DNA of 27,113 bases. It comes from a virus. The DNA is taken from the IMG/VR virus record IMGVR_UViG_3300024239_000155, positions 1 through 27,113 of that record. One strand, written 5' to 3'. The notes below the pieces were generated by a model, which was given only the letters and a program-made list of their open reading frames with translations, was not told where the DNA came from and did not search any database. Both the position numbers and the translations under genes were made by a program. Below are positions 1 to 8,011 of the stretch, in pieces (position 1 is the stretch's first letter; every line of letters begins with the position of its first letter).

Positions 1-135
1 AAGTTCTGTTCCGCCCTCTCGGCCACGCTGTGGCTGCAGGCCGGCTGGCGCCCGCGTTATTTACCCTCCATCCCCGCGCCTGACGACGTCGCGGCCGCAC
101 TGGCGGTCCCGCCACGGCTGCAGGTTCGGGCTTGA
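1..135 (+). CDS. C-terminal end of an unidentified gene (partial)
   Basis: The reading frame is open from the first base and stops at TGA 133-135, giving the last 44 residues of a protein that begins outside the window. The visible part contains the stretches SALSATLWLQAGWRPRYLP and PAPDDVAAALAVPPR and ends VRA. I do not recognise the family. It runs in the same direction as the next gene, whose start lies 26 bases after this stop, so it is probably part of the same late phage operon. No membrane segment or motif can be claimed from so short a piece. Confidence 0.5.
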   Translation, partial: KFCSALSATLWLQAGWRPRYLPSIPAPDDVAAALAVPPRLQVRA

Positions 136-160
136 ATTCAATTATCGAAAGGAAATCACG

Positions 161-601
161 ATGGGCGCCCTTACCAACTACTTCGAAAACAAGCTGCTTG
201 ATCTGCTGCTGCGCGCTCAGGCTTATACCCCGCCGGCCACGCTCTACATCGGACTCGATACTGTCGTCGGCAATGAAGCGGGGGGTGGAACTGAAGTCTC
301 TGGCGGTTCCTATGCCCGCGTTGCTGTGCCGGCAAGCCTGGTTAACTGGGCTGGTTCGCAGGGAGCCGGTACAACGGCCGCCAGCTCTGGAACGGGAGGA
401 ACCACCAGCAACAACGCCAGCATTACCTTCCCCGTGCCAACGGCAGACTGGGGGTCGGTCGTCGGCTTCCGCCTCTGGGATGCATCGAGCGGTGGCAATG
501 CCCTGATCTACCAGGCGCTCACGACACCCAAAACGATCAACAACGGCGACGCGGCCCCCGTCTTCAATGCCGGCGCCCTGACCATCCAGATCGACAACTG
601 A
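161..601 (+). CDS. phage structural protein of the 'LYIGLxT...GGTEVSGGSYAR' family (tail fibre-like or decoration-like)
   Basis: This 146-residue protein has the pattern of a small virion protein family found in many tailed phages and often annotated as tail fibre or minor tail protein. An N-terminal NYFENKLLDLLLR helix is followed by PPATLYIGLDT, the diagnostic GGGTEVSGGSYARVAVP, a Ser/Thr/Asn-rich stretch ending in SNNASITFPVPTADWG, and then VGFRLWDASSGGNALIYQALTTPKTINNGD. The fold is probably an all-beta sandwich. An AAAGGAAA ribosome-binding site precedes the ATG at 161. The exact role, whether capsid decoration or tail adhesin-associated, is not decided by the sequence. Its neighbours are other unfamiliar structural genes rather than the usual Mu tail-fibre genes. 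Confidence 0.75.
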   Translation: MGALTNYFENKLLDLLLRAQAYTPPATLYIGLDTVVGNEAGGGTEVSGGSYARVAVPASLVNWAGSQGAGTTAASSGTGGTTSNNASITFPVPTADWGSVVGFRLWDASSGGNALIYQALTTPKTINNGDAAPVFNAGALTIQIDN

Positions 602-603
602 GC

Positions 604-996
604 ATGAGCCTCCTCGCCGACATCCTCAAACTCGATCCGGCGCTCGTCGCTGCTCGCGACGACGCCGAGATCGCACGACTACTCTCTGTCGGTAAAACCC
701 GGCTGGTACCGACCGAGATCGGCAACGGCACGATCCTGGAGACGATCGGCCTCGATGCCGGGAATGCGTTGCTCGATGAACTGAGCAGTAATGCGACGTA
801 TCGCCACGTTCAGCCGCTGCTGGAACAAGGGCGTCTGCGCGTCGATTCGCAGCTCGTGCGCTTGACCCTGGACGCTCTGGCCGAGGTCGGAACCATCTCG
901 GTCGCACATGCGCTGGCATTGAAAGCCTTGGCATCCGTGCCAACCCCCGTATCGGTCGGCGACGTGTCCGACGCCCTCAACGCCGGAGGTTATTGA
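604..996 (+). CDS. hypothetical phage protein, 130 aa
   Basis: This acidic, mostly helical 130-residue protein begins MSLLADILKLDPALVAARDD and ends DALNAGGY. I do not recognise a family. There is no signal peptide, membrane segment or metal-binding motif. The start is two bases after the stop of the previous gene, and its stop TGA (994-996) overlaps the ATG of the next gene, so it is translationally linked on both sides. The context suggests a small accessory structural or assembly protein for the fibre-like module at the left of the window. That is an inference from position only. Confidence 0.65.
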   Translation: MSLLADILKLDPALVAARDDAEIARLLSVGKTRLVPTEIGNGTILETIGLDAGNALLDELSSNATYRHVQPLLEQGRLRVDSQLVRLTLDALAEVGTISVAHALALKALASVPTPVSVGDVSDALNAGGY

Positions 997-1448
997 TGAC
1001 CACGATACTGCGCAACGCTATCGGTTCAGCGGTCTCCCGGGCGTTTGCCAATGCGGTCGCCAACAACGCGTATGCCAATGCCGCCGATGCCATCCGACTC
1101 AATCCAGGCGTGGCAGGGTCTGACCACCTTGGCGCGCTGCTGGCTGATTTTCGGCTGACGGGCGTCACGTTCGCATCAGCCCCGGTTACCGGCGTCCTGC
1201 AGCTCGTGCGCGTCGACCGCGACATGGCCGGAAATCAGGGGCCGACACCGTCTGCGACGCTGCTGGGCACGCCGGTCGGCACGTTCTCACCAATGCCGAC
1301 CACCAGTAACGCACTTACAGGCTGGGTCATGGGTATCAACGCCGTCGCGCTTTCGCCGGACGCTGACTACTGGCTGTTCAACAACGGCACGGCTGTATCG
1401 CTGACAGCCTGCACCCTCACCGCGCAATGCTGGTCGCCGGGGTCGTAA
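996..1448 (+). CDS. hypothetical phage structural protein, 150 aa
   Basis: I placed the start at ATG 996 because GGAGG at 985-989 sits six bases upstream. A TTG three bases earlier would be the only longer alternative nearby. The protein opens with an Ala/Asn-rich helix (SRAFANAVANNAYANAADA). A beta-rich part follows, with GVTFASAPVTGVLQLVRVDRD and, near the end, LSPDADYWLFNNGTAVS. The second half looks like a small beta-sandwich of the kind seen in phage fibre or decoration proteins, but I cannot name the family. The ATG overlaps the upstream stop, and the following GTG gene begins four bases after this stop. All four genes from 161 to 2963 look like one transcription unit. Confidence 0.65.
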   Translation: MTTILRNAIGSAVSRAFANAVANNAYANAADAIRLNPGVAGSDHLGALLADFRLTGVTFASAPVTGVLQLVRVDRDMAGNQGPTPSATLLGTPVGTFSPMPTTSNALTGWVMGINAVALSPDADYWLFNNGTAVSLTACTLTAQCWSPGS

Positions 1449-1451
1449 TTC

Positions 1452-2963
1452 GTGAGTGCATTTGACCTCTCCCCTTTTTTGTGGCCGGAGGCTGAACAGG
1501 CCCGTCAGCCCAAATCATTAGGGCCAGTCGCTCCCTATTGGCTAGCGAGGGGGTTGTACTGTGCCTATGTCGGCGGTTTTGGCGATGTGCTTAATGGTGC
1601 GCGTGCAATCCCGGCTGATACAAAAATAACCCTTGGGCGCAGCGGAATACTCGCAAGCCAAGCAACGGCAGGTACACGTAGCTCTCCGATTTACTTCCCG
1701 CGGCTCATTTTGAATGCTCGCACAGAGCTATTTATTCAAGAATGCACGGTGCCCAAAATGTACGGAGCATGGATCGCCGGAGATACGTCAGGGGATTCTT
1801 GGTCTGGCGAGTACTCGAATGCAGAACTGGGCTGGACGATTCATGGCGCAGGGTGGGGTGAACGCAACAAGGTATTTGATGCCCAATCTCCTTTATCCCT
1901 TGTTGGCGCACCCCGCACAATTTGTGGCGTCTGGAATAAAGATAAGAACTCCGGTTTTGGCCGCGTGTTTGTCGATGGACGCGAGGTCGTAAGGACATCA
2001 GGGACAGCGCAGACGGTGGTTAGCAACCGCACGCATTCAACAGCGGGATCTGTTCTCGGCGCGGCGCAGAGTGTTTCTGGAATTGCTCTTTTTCTCGCGT
2101 TTTCGACTGACCTTGAACCCGCCGAGGTTCGGTCGTTGTCGCAAAACCCCTGGCAGATATTCACCCCGCAGCCGATTCCGTTCATCCTTGATTCATCGGG
2201 CGTCCCCGCTGGCGCCGAGTTGGCCGCCAACGCCCAGGCACAAACCACCGTTACAGGCACGCTGACCCTGCGGGCTGAGCTGGAAGGCGCAGCACTTGCG
2301 GTGACTTCCGCGAGCGGCGCGCTCTCGACACAGATCCCGCTGGTCGGCTCGGCGGTATCTGTGGCCTCCGCCTCCGGCCAGCTGCTGACCGAAATCCCGC
2401 TCACTGCTGCCGCGCTGGCCCAGGTGCTGGCGGCCGGCAACCTCTCGGCGCAGATCCGCCTGGATGGCGCCGCGCTCGCCCAGGTCGCCGCCTCGGCCGG
2501 GCTGTCCTCGGCCATTCTGCTGGCCGCCAACGCACAGACCGAGACGACGGCCAGCGGCACGCTCGCGGCCGACCCGGGCGGCCTGGCCGGCGACGCTCAC
2601 ACACAGACCGCCGTGGTGGCCACGCTCACCACCAGCATCAGGCTATCCGGTTCAGCCGCCGTGCAGGCCGGCGTCAGCGGAGTACTCACCACCAGCATTC
2701 CGCTCACGGCGGCCGCATTGGCCACCGCGATCGCCACCGGCGCGCTGACCACGCGGATCCTGCTCGCGGGCGACGTCGCCGTGATCAGCGCGGCAAGCGG
2801 TACGTTGAGCACGCAACCGATTGACGCGCCTGGCGTGAACTACCGCCTCAGCGCAACCGTCCGGCGCCTGACCTCGATCACAAATTCCAGCGAGCGCCTG
2901 ACCCGCGCCAGCACGGCGCACCGGCGCCTGACCACCCTGACACATGGAGTCCAGCATGCCTGA
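1452..2963 (+). CDS. LamG-like (concanavalin A-type) virion protein with ten 20-residue repeats
   Basis: A 503-residue protein starting at GTG 1452. Residues about 1-250 look like a LamG/concanavalin-type jelly roll as found in phage adhesins: LNARTELFIQECTVPK, then SLVGAPRTICGVWN, RVFVDGREV, and the typical closing ALFLAFSTDLEPAEVRSL and SQNPWQIFTP. Residues 257-457 are ten tandem units of 20 residues (one unit has 21), with a pattern like LxGxALAxxxASGxLSTxIP. A basic tail with RRLTS, ERLTR and RRLTT follows. Such a protein would bind glycans or decorate the particle, with the repeats forming a beta-rich stalk. GC differs sharply between the halves, about 53% in one 60-base sample at 1741-1800 against about 77% at 2461-2520. 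This points to a mosaic gene. The specific receptor is unknown. Confidence 0.7.
   Translation: MSAFDLSPFLWPEAEQARQPKSLGPVAPYWLARGLYCAYVGGFGDVLNGARAIPADTKITLGRSGILASQATAGTRSSPIYFPRLILNARTELFIQECTVPKMYGAWIAGDTSGDSWSGEYSNAELGWTIHGAGWGERNKVFDAQSPLSLVGAPRTICGVWNKDKNSGFGRVFVDGREVVRTSGTAQTVVSNRTHSTAGSVLGAAQSVSGIALFLAFSTDLEPAEVRSLSQNPWQIFTPQPIPFILDSSGVPAGAELAANAQAQTTVTGTLTLRAELEGAALAVTSASGALSTQIPLVGSAVSVASASGQLLTEIPLTAAALAQVLAAGNLSAQIRLDGAALAQVAASAGLSSAILLAANAQTETTASGTLAADPGGLAGDAHTQTAVVATLTTSIRLSGSAAVQAGVSGVLTTSIPLTAAALATAIATGALTTRILLAGDVAVISAASGTLSTQPIDAPGVNYRLSATVRRLTSITNSSERLTRASTAHRRLTTLTHGVQHA
2220..2822 (+). repeat. ten tandem 60-base coding repeats (20-residue units)
   Basis: Within the LamG-like gene the protein reads as ten consecutive units of 20 residues (the sixth has 21), each starting with Leu and most carrying a Gly or Ala near position 13 and an Ile-Pro, Ile-Arg or Ile-Leu ending. 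Examples are LEGAALAVTSASGALSTQIP, LTAAALAQVLAAGNLSAQIR and LSGSAAVQAGVSGVLTTSIP. The DNA is diverged, so these are old protein repeats rather than recent identical copies. The alternation of small and aliphatic residues suggests a beta-solenoid or trimeric beta shaft. Confidence 0.85.
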
Positions 2964-3252
2964 TGCCTACCTCGTCGGCGAAGCCGCGCGCATCAGCCTG
3001 CGCGTGGCCGATATCGACGGCGCCACCGCCGATCCCGGCACCCTCAAGCTCAAGGTCAAGGCGCCCGGCGGCGCCGTCACAACGCTGACCTACGGCGTCG
3101 ACGCCGATGTTATGCGCGACGGTCTGGGGCAATTCCACGCCGATATCGTCCTGCCCGCCGCCGGCCAGTGGGCCTACCGATGGGAACTGACCGCGCCCAA
3201 TACCGGCGCGGCCGAGGGCGTGATCGTCGTCGCAAAGAGCCGTGTCATTTAG
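2956..3252 (+). CDS. hypothetical phage protein with Ig-like beta-sandwich pattern, 98 aa
   Basis: I start this gene at ATG 2956 because GGAG at 2946-2949 is six bases upstream. The ATG at 2944 lacks a Shine-Dalgarno sequence. The frame reads MPDAYLVGEAARISLRVADI, then DPGTLKLKVKAPGG, GQFHADIVLPAAGQWAYRWE and finally EGVIVVAKSRVI. This is the strand pattern of small Ig-like domains (xGxYHxxxxLxxxGxWxxR) commonly found next to phage fibre or head-tail joining genes. It overlaps the end of the LamG gene by eight bases. The function is not known. It could be an accessory decoration protein. Confidence 0.65.
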   Translation: MPDAYLVGEAARISLRVADIDGATADPGTLKLKVKAPGGAVTTLTYGVDADVMRDGLGQFHADIVLPAAGQWAYRWELTAPNTGAAEGVIVVAKSRVI

Positions 3253-3269
3253 ATCAGAAAGACATTGAT

Positions 3270-3737
3270 ATGAACATTCAAGTTGAATTATGGCAGCTGC
3301 TCACCTTTGGCGTCGGGCTGCTGCTCTCCTTCTTCGGGGCCGCGTTTGCCGCCGGGAAGCTGCTCGGCGCTCAGTGGCAGAAAGGGCTTGATCAGCGCTT
3401 CGAGGCGCAGGACGAGGCGCGCACCGAAGGATCAAAGCTGTTTCGCCAGGCGCTCGACAAGCACATGGAGGATGAAAAGATCAACCGGGCGCAGCTGCTC
3501 GCCCTGGAACGCGAGTTCCTCCTCTGGCGCAGCGATCTCCCGCACAAGCATGGCGAGCGACTGTCCCGGCTGGAAGAAGCCATCAAGAGCGCACCGACCA
3601 ATGAAGACCTGGCGAAGGTTTATGAATCCGTTAATAAGCTGGCGGCCACCGTCAACCAGCTGGTCGGCGAGAACCGTGGGCAAACGGACACCTTGCGCTT
3701 GATCCTCAAACAAATCACCGAAAAGGGAATGAAGTGA
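3270..3737 (+). CDS. DUF2730 family protein (Mu gp25-like)
   Basis: A 155-residue protein from ATG 3270. It has an N-terminal membrane segment (LLTFGVGLLLSFFGAAFAAG, about residues 8-30) followed by a long charged coiled coil containing LEREFLLWRSDLPHKHGERL, then a final helix VNQLVGENRGQTDTLRLIL. This architecture and its position before gp26-like, small terminase and large terminase genes match the Mu gp25/DUF2730 family. The molecular role of the family is unknown. A longer in-frame opening reaches back to 3168 inside the previous gene, but that start has no support. The next gene starts at GTG 3734, overlapping this stop. Confidence 0.8.
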   Translation: MNIQVELWQLLTFGVGLLLSFFGAAFAAGKLLGAQWQKGLDQRFEAQDEARTEGSKLFRQALDKHMEDEKINRAQLLALEREFLLWRSDLPHKHGERLSRLEEAIKSAPTNEDLAKVYESVNKLAATVNQLVGENRGQTDTLRLILKQITEKGMK

Positions 3738-3979
3738 ACGACGACGACAAGAAACGCCGGAACTCGCTGCTGGCAACGGTAGCGTTCTACGGGCATGGCG
3801 TCACGCGCGAGCTGCGCGACGAACTGGAGACAACGCACGGCATCGCCGTCACGATGGACCGGGTGCGCGCCGATCTGCGCGTGCTGGCCGACGTCGGCGC
3901 CGTGCGCATCAATGGCGACCTGGCACAGATCACGGTCGAGGGCCGCGAGCACGTCGCCAAGCTGCGAGAGCTGTTCTGA
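3734..3979 (+). CDS. Mu gp26-like small winged-helix protein
   Basis: An 81-residue protein starting at GTG 3734, with AAGGGAAT just upstream. It has the helix-turn-helix and wing layout of an ArsR-like fold: RRNSLLATVAFYGHGVTREL, then a recognition-helix segment MDRVRADLRVLADVGAV, then RINGDLAQITVEGREHVAKL as the wing. Proteins at this position in Mu-like phages are called gp26. They are often auto-annotated as transcriptional regulators, although their location just before the terminase suggests a packaging role. Both ends overlap neighbours (GTGA upstream, TGATG downstream). Confidence 0.75.
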   Translation: MNDDDKKRRNSLLATVAFYGHGVTRELRDELETTHGIAVTMDRVRADLRVLADVGAVRINGDLAQITVEGREHVAKLRELF

Positions 3980-4473
3980 TGGCTCACCCCCCGGAAAAGC
4001 GCATGGAGCTGCGTACCGCCTACATCGGCGGTCTGCCGCTGGAAGCCGCTGCCGACAAGGTCGGGGTGCCGTACGCCACGGCCCGCAACTGGTTCATCGC
4101 GGCGCGCAAGGACGGCGACGACTGGGACAAGTTCCGCGCCGCCTCGCTGATCGTGGCCGGTGGCGGCATCGAGCAGGCCATGGGGCGCATCATCGCGGCC
4201 GGTCTGATGCGTTGCGAGGCGCTGCTGGACAGCCTGGAATCGATGGAGAACCCAAGCGAGGCCGTCAAGGCAATGGCTACCCTGGGCGATACCGTCTCCA
4301 AGCTCAAAGCCGCCGGCAAGTCGATGATGCCCGAGGCCGACAAGCTGGCCGTGGCCATGGACGTGCTCAAGCGCCTGGACGCCTTCATCCGCGAGAACTA
4401 CCCGCAGCACTCCGGAACCTTCGGCGAGTTGCTCAGCCCGTTCGGGCAGGAACTGGCGAGGGCGTATGGCTAG
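3979..4473 (+). CDS. terminase small subunit, DUF1804 family
   Basis: A 164-residue protein. The N-terminus MAHPPEKRMELRTAYIGG, followed by LPLEAAADKVGVPYATARNW, is the helix-turn-helix of the DUF1804 small terminases of Mu-like phages, which recognise phage DNA and feed it to the large subunit. The middle (IVAGGGIEQAMGRIIAAGLM) and the helical C-terminus (PEADKLAVAMDVLKRLDAFI) are the oligomerisation part. The start codon overlaps the previous stop (TGATG). The 3' end overlaps a 57-codon gene that leads into the large terminase. Confidence 0.9.
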   Translation: MAHPPEKRMELRTAYIGGLPLEAAADKVGVPYATARNWFIAARKDGDDWDKFRAASLIVAGGGIEQAMGRIIAAGLMRCEALLDSLESMENPSEAVKAMATLGDTVSKLKAAGKSMMPEADKLAVAMDVLKRLDAFIRENYPQHSGTFGELLSPFGQELARAYG

Positions 4474-4639
4474 CGAGATGGAACGCCTTGTTATCAAGGG
4501 GGTTATTGCCGAGCTGCCGGAGCCTGACCGCTTGAAGGCCGAGGCATGTGCGGATCGACTGCGTGAAGTGTTGGTCGAGTTCGGGGCGGTTGCCTTAATT
4601 GCTTTAGCCCTGGTGGTGGTCGAACAAGATGGCCGCTAA
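4466..4639 (+). CDS. small single-span membrane protein, 57 aa
   Basis: A short frame begins at ATG 4466, overlapping the last eight bases of the small terminase gene, and stops at TAA 4637-4639, overlapping the large terminase start at 4629. A second ATG at 4478 is an alternative start. It encodes MASEMERLVIKGVIAELPE, a short charged helix (DRLKAEACADRLREVLVE), then a hydrophobic run FGAVALIALALVVV (about residues 39-52) and the tail EQDGR. The overlaps at both ends fill exactly the interval between two packaging genes, which argues for a real gene. I do not know a homologue by name. It might place a packaging component at the membrane, but that is speculation. Confidence 0.6.
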   Translation: MASEMERLVIKGVIAELPEPDRLKAEACADRLREVLVEFGAVALIALALVVVEQDGR

Positions 4640-6410
4640 CCAAACCACCGAGAAATCCTTCCTCGAAGAACTCGAGGAGATCGCCCGTTCCGCCCGTGCC
4701 GAAGCCGAGGCGCGGTCGGTCGGCCTTGATCCGTCGCCGGCTGCACGCCTGGCGCGTCGTCGCCGCGTGCTGTTGGACTGTGACTTCGAGTTCTTCGCTT
4801 ACACCTACCTGCCGCACCACATCCGGCCGCCGGCATCGAACTTCCACCGCCATTTTTTCGAGCGCTACCCGCAGCTCCTGGACAAGCCGTCCGGTGCCAA
4901 GGAATGGTGGATCGCGCCTCGAGGCGAGGCCAAATCCTCACTAACCACCAAGGTCGGCCCGGTGTGGTGTGCGGTTCGCGCGCTGCTGCAGAAGGAAAGC
5001 ATCCGCCATGAAATCGGCTGGCCAGCCGACAAGCCGCTGCCGTACTTCATCGACTACATCACCATGCTCGGCGCGGAAACCAAACTGCCGACCAAGCTGC
5101 TCGAAGTCGTTAAAGTCGAACTGTGTTTTAACGCGGCGCTGGCGCTGGACTTCCCGGAAGCCTGCGGTTCGACCAAGAACTGGAAAATCGGCGAGTTCAC
5201 CACCAAGGCCGGCGTCAAGATGGAAGCCTTCGGCGCCGAGCAGGCCATCCGTGGCACCTTCCACGGCGCCAGCCGCCCCAAGCTGCTCCTGGGCGACGAT
5301 CTGATCACCGACAAGGAAGCCAAGAGCCCGACCGAGCGCGAGAACCGCTGGGACTGGTTGGAGAAGGCCGTCGACTTCCTTGGCCCGCCAGACGGCACTG
5401 TCAAGTTCGTCGGCGTCGGCACCATCCTCAACAAGGATGACCCGATCAGCCGCGCCAAGAAGGCCATCGGCCACCTGGTGCATCACTTCCGCGCCATCGA
5501 GCGCCTGCCAGATCACATGGATCTCTGGGAACGCTGCCAGGAGATCATGCTCAACGACGACAAGCCTGCGGAGGAAGACGCCGCCAAATATGGCGAGGTT
5601 CTCGAAGAGCACGAGTTGCCGTCATACCTGTTCTACCAGGAGTACCAGGCCGACATGGACGCCGGCGCCGAGATCTCGTGGCCGACCGTGCGCAGCCTGT
5701 ACTGGCTGATGCGCCAGCGCGCCAAGAACGCCCGCGCCTTCGGTACCGAAATGCAGGGCGAGCCGAGGAGTGACGAAGATAAGGTATTTGCGCCGATCAC
5801 CTTCTCGATTCATCGACTCGACCGCTGGGTCATGCTCGGCGGCGTCGATCCGTCGATGGGCAAGGGCGAGAAATCGCACCCGTCAGCCCTGATCGCCGGC
5901 GCCTGGGATCGCGAGAGAGCCCAGCTGCATGTGGTCGAGGCGCGCATCAAGCGCCGCGTGCCGTCCAAGCTGGAAGCCGACCTGATCCAGTTCCAGCGTG
6001 ATTTCCATTGCCTGCGCATCGGCTTTGAGAACAACAACGCCTACGAGCACAGCCGCCAGACCTTTGTCACGGCAGCCCTGAAGGCCGGCATACAGTTGCC
6101 GCTGATCGGTCTGCCCGCCACCATCGAACGGGAAGTGCGCATTGACGGTATGGAACCCTTTATCACGGATGCCATGTCGCCGCGCATCCTGTTCGATCCG
6201 TCGCTTACTTTGCTGCTGGCCGAACTCGACAGCTGGCCGGAAAAGCAGGGCAACCACGACTACGACGGGCTTTGCGCGCTCTATGTCCTGTGGGATGTGG
6301 CTGTGCGTTATGGCGGGTCATCGTCCGGGTCCAACGGCTTTCAATCCATCCCACGGCAAAGCACGGGCCGCGACGACGATAACTACGGCGAATCCAGGAG
6401 AATGATGTGA
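4629..6410 (+). CDS. terminase large subunit (Mu gp28-like)
   Basis: A 593-residue packaging motor that cuts phage DNA and drives it into the prohead. The ATPase part has a Walker A-like loop APRGEAKSS at residues 96-104 and a Walker B strand KLLLGDDL at 218-225. The C-terminal RNase H-like nuclease begins at GGVDPSMGKGE, with the probable first metal-binding Asp at residue 407. Later acidic motifs include RIGFENNNAYE and GNHDYDGLCALYVLWD. Length and order fit Mu gp28-type terminases, which package by a headful mechanism and carry flanking host DNA in Mu. The stop overlaps the GTG of the portal gene. Confidence 0.95.
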   Translation: MAANQTTEKSFLEELEEIARSARAEAEARSVGLDPSPAARLARRRRVLLDCDFEFFAYTYLPHHIRPPASNFHRHFFERYPQLLDKPSGAKEWWIAPRGEAKSSLTTKVGPVWCAVRALLQKESIRHEIGWPADKPLPYFIDYITMLGAETKLPTKLLEVVKVELCFNAALALDFPEACGSTKNWKIGEFTTKAGVKMEAFGAEQAIRGTFHGASRPKLLLGDDLITDKEAKSPTERENRWDWLEKAVDFLGPPDGTVKFVGVGTILNKDDPISRAKKAIGHLVHHFRAIERLPDHMDLWERCQEIMLNDDKPAEEDAAKYGEVLEEHELPSYLFYQEYQADMDAGAEISWPTVRSLYWLMRQRAKNARAFGTEMQGEPRSDEDKVFAPITFSIHRLDRWVMLGGVDPSMGKGEKSHPSALIAGAWDRERAQLHVVEARIKRRVPSKLEADLIQFQRDFHCLRIGFENNNAYEHSRQTFVTAALKAGIQLPLIGLPATIEREVRIDGMEPFITDAMSPRILFDPSLTLLLAELDSWPEKQGNHDYDGLCALYVLWDVAVRYGGSSSGSNGFQSIPRQSTGRDDDNYGESRRMM

Positions 6411-8008
6411 GCAAGATCGTTGACCAACACGGCAACCCCATTGACAAGGGCGTGCTCAAGGAACCGCAGACCTCCCGCGTAGCCAGCCTGCAGAACGAAT
6501 ACCTGGTCAGCAACCTGGACGGATTAACGCCGTCACGGCTCGCCGCGACACTGCGCGCGGCCGACAATGGCGATCTGATGGCGCAGCACCGGCTGTTCTC
6601 GGACATGGAGGAGCGCGATGCGCACCTGTCGGCCGAGATGCAAAAGCGTAAGAATGCCCCGCTGACCCTCGACTGGAGCATCGTTCCGCCGCGTAACGCC
6701 ACGGCGGCCGAGAAGGCGCACACCGAATGGCTGACCGAAGTACTAACCGACGCGGTCGATCCCATCGAAGATTTGATCCTTGCATTGATGGATGGCGTCG
6801 GGCACGGCTTCGCACCGGTCGAACTGGAGTGGCGCCAGGAAGGCGGCGAACTGCTGCCGGCCTTCAACCCGCGTCCGCAGGAGTGGTTCCAGCTGGACAG
6901 GAATCGCCGCGAGATCCGGCTGCGCGACATGAGCGTCGACGGCGCGGCGCTGGCCTCGTTTGGCTGGGTCTTCCATACCCACGGCAAGGCCAAGACGGGC
7001 TATGCGGCACGGATGGGCCTGCATCGCGTCCTGTCCTGGCCGTTCCTCTACAAATGTTACGCCATCGGCGACTTTGCCGAGTTTCTGGAAACCTTCGGCC
7101 TGCCGATCATCATCGGCAAGTACTTCGCGGGCGCCAGTCCGGAAGAAAAGGCCAGCCTGATGCGTGCCGTCACGGCCCTCGGCCACGACGCCAGGGCGAT
7201 CATGCCGGCCGATATGGAGTTGGAGGTCGAGAAGATCGTTGGCGGCGGCGACTCGACGCCACACCTGGCAATGGTCGATTGGGCCGAGCGTTCCGAATCC
7301 AAGGCCATACTCGGCCAGACAATGAGCGCCGAATCGAAGTCGAGCGGACTCGGCTCCGGCAACGCGGATCTGCACCGTGAAGTGCGCCGCGACATCCTGG
7401 AAGCCGATGCCCGCGAGGTCGCCGGCACCATTACACGGGATCTGCTCTATCCGCTCATCGCGCTGAATCGTGGCAACATAGACGGCCTGCGCCGCTGCCC
7501 GCGCCTGGTGTTCGACACGGGCGAAGCTGAGGACATCAAGCTCTTTGCCGATGCGCTGCCCAAGCTGGTTGGCGTCGGCATGCGCATCAAAACGGAATGG
7601 GCGCATGAAAAGCTGCGCATCCCCCAGGGCGAGGACAAAGACCCGGTGCTTGTCGTCTCCGCACCGGCCAACGTGCTGAACCCCGAACTGCGTCCGGAGC
7701 CGGGCAAGCAAACGCCAGCGGATCCGAAGGCCAACCTGGCCGCCCTGTCCGCCGAACGTACGGCAGCTGCACGCGACGCCTTTGACGACCTGACCGATCT
7801 GATGGCCGACGAGTGGGAGCCGACCCTGGAGCCGCTGACCACCCCGATCAGCCGCCTGGCCGAAGAATGCACCTCCCTCGAAGAATTCCGCAATCGCCTG
7901 CCTGAAGCCATCGCCCAGATGGACGCCAGTGCCGTCGCCGATCTGCTGGCGCGCGGCCTGTTCGCCGCCTACCTGGACGGCCGGGCCATTCCGGGCAAAA
8001 CCGGCTAA
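6407..8008 (+). CDS. portal protein, DUF935 family (Mu gp29-like)
   Basis: A 533-residue protein starting at GTG 6407 inside the terminase stop (GTGA). The N-terminus (MSKIVDQHGNPIDKGVL, with SRVASLQNEYLVSNLDGLTP) and the blocks DAHLSAEMQKRKNAPLTLDW, GFAPVELEW, PFLYKCYAIGDFAEFLETF and GLPIIIGKY are characteristic of DUF935, the Mu-type portal. It forms the ring at the capsid vertex through which DNA enters and to which the connector and tail attach. A C-terminal helical region (EFRNRLPEAIAQMDASAVAD) is also usual in the family. It lies between the large terminase and F as in Mu. Confidence 0.93.
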   Translation: MSKIVDQHGNPIDKGVLKEPQTSRVASLQNEYLVSNLDGLTPSRLAATLRAADNGDLMAQHRLFSDMEERDAHLSAEMQKRKNAPLTLDWSIVPPRNATAAEKAHTEWLTEVLTDAVDPIEDLILALMDGVGHGFAPVELEWRQEGGELLPAFNPRPQEWFQLDRNRREIRLRDMSVDGAALASFGWVFHTHGKAKTGYAARMGLHRVLSWPFLYKCYAIGDFAEFLETFGLPIIIGKYFAGASPEEKASLMRAVTALGHDARAIMPADMELEVEKIVGGGDSTPHLAMVDWAERSESKAILGQTMSAESKSSGLGSGNADLHREVRRDILEADAREVAGTITRDLLYPLIALNRGNIDGLRRCPRLVFDTGEAEDIKLFADALPKLVGVGMRIKTEWAHEKLRIPQGEDKDPVLVVSAPANVLNPELRPEPGKQTPADPKANLAALSAERTAAARDAFDDLTDLMADEWEPTLEPLTTPISRLAEECTSLEEFRNRLPEAIAQMDASAVADLLARGLFAAYLDGRAIPGKTG

Positions 8009-8011
8009 GGC

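Noticed and set aside
1841-2560. Minus-strand frames across the repeat region
   Set aside because: They reflect the repetitive, GC-rich codons of the LamG-like gene and lack start signals.
3168-3269. Longer start for the DUF2730 gene
   Set aside because: It would lie inside the previous gene. The family start with the membrane segment fits ATG 3270.
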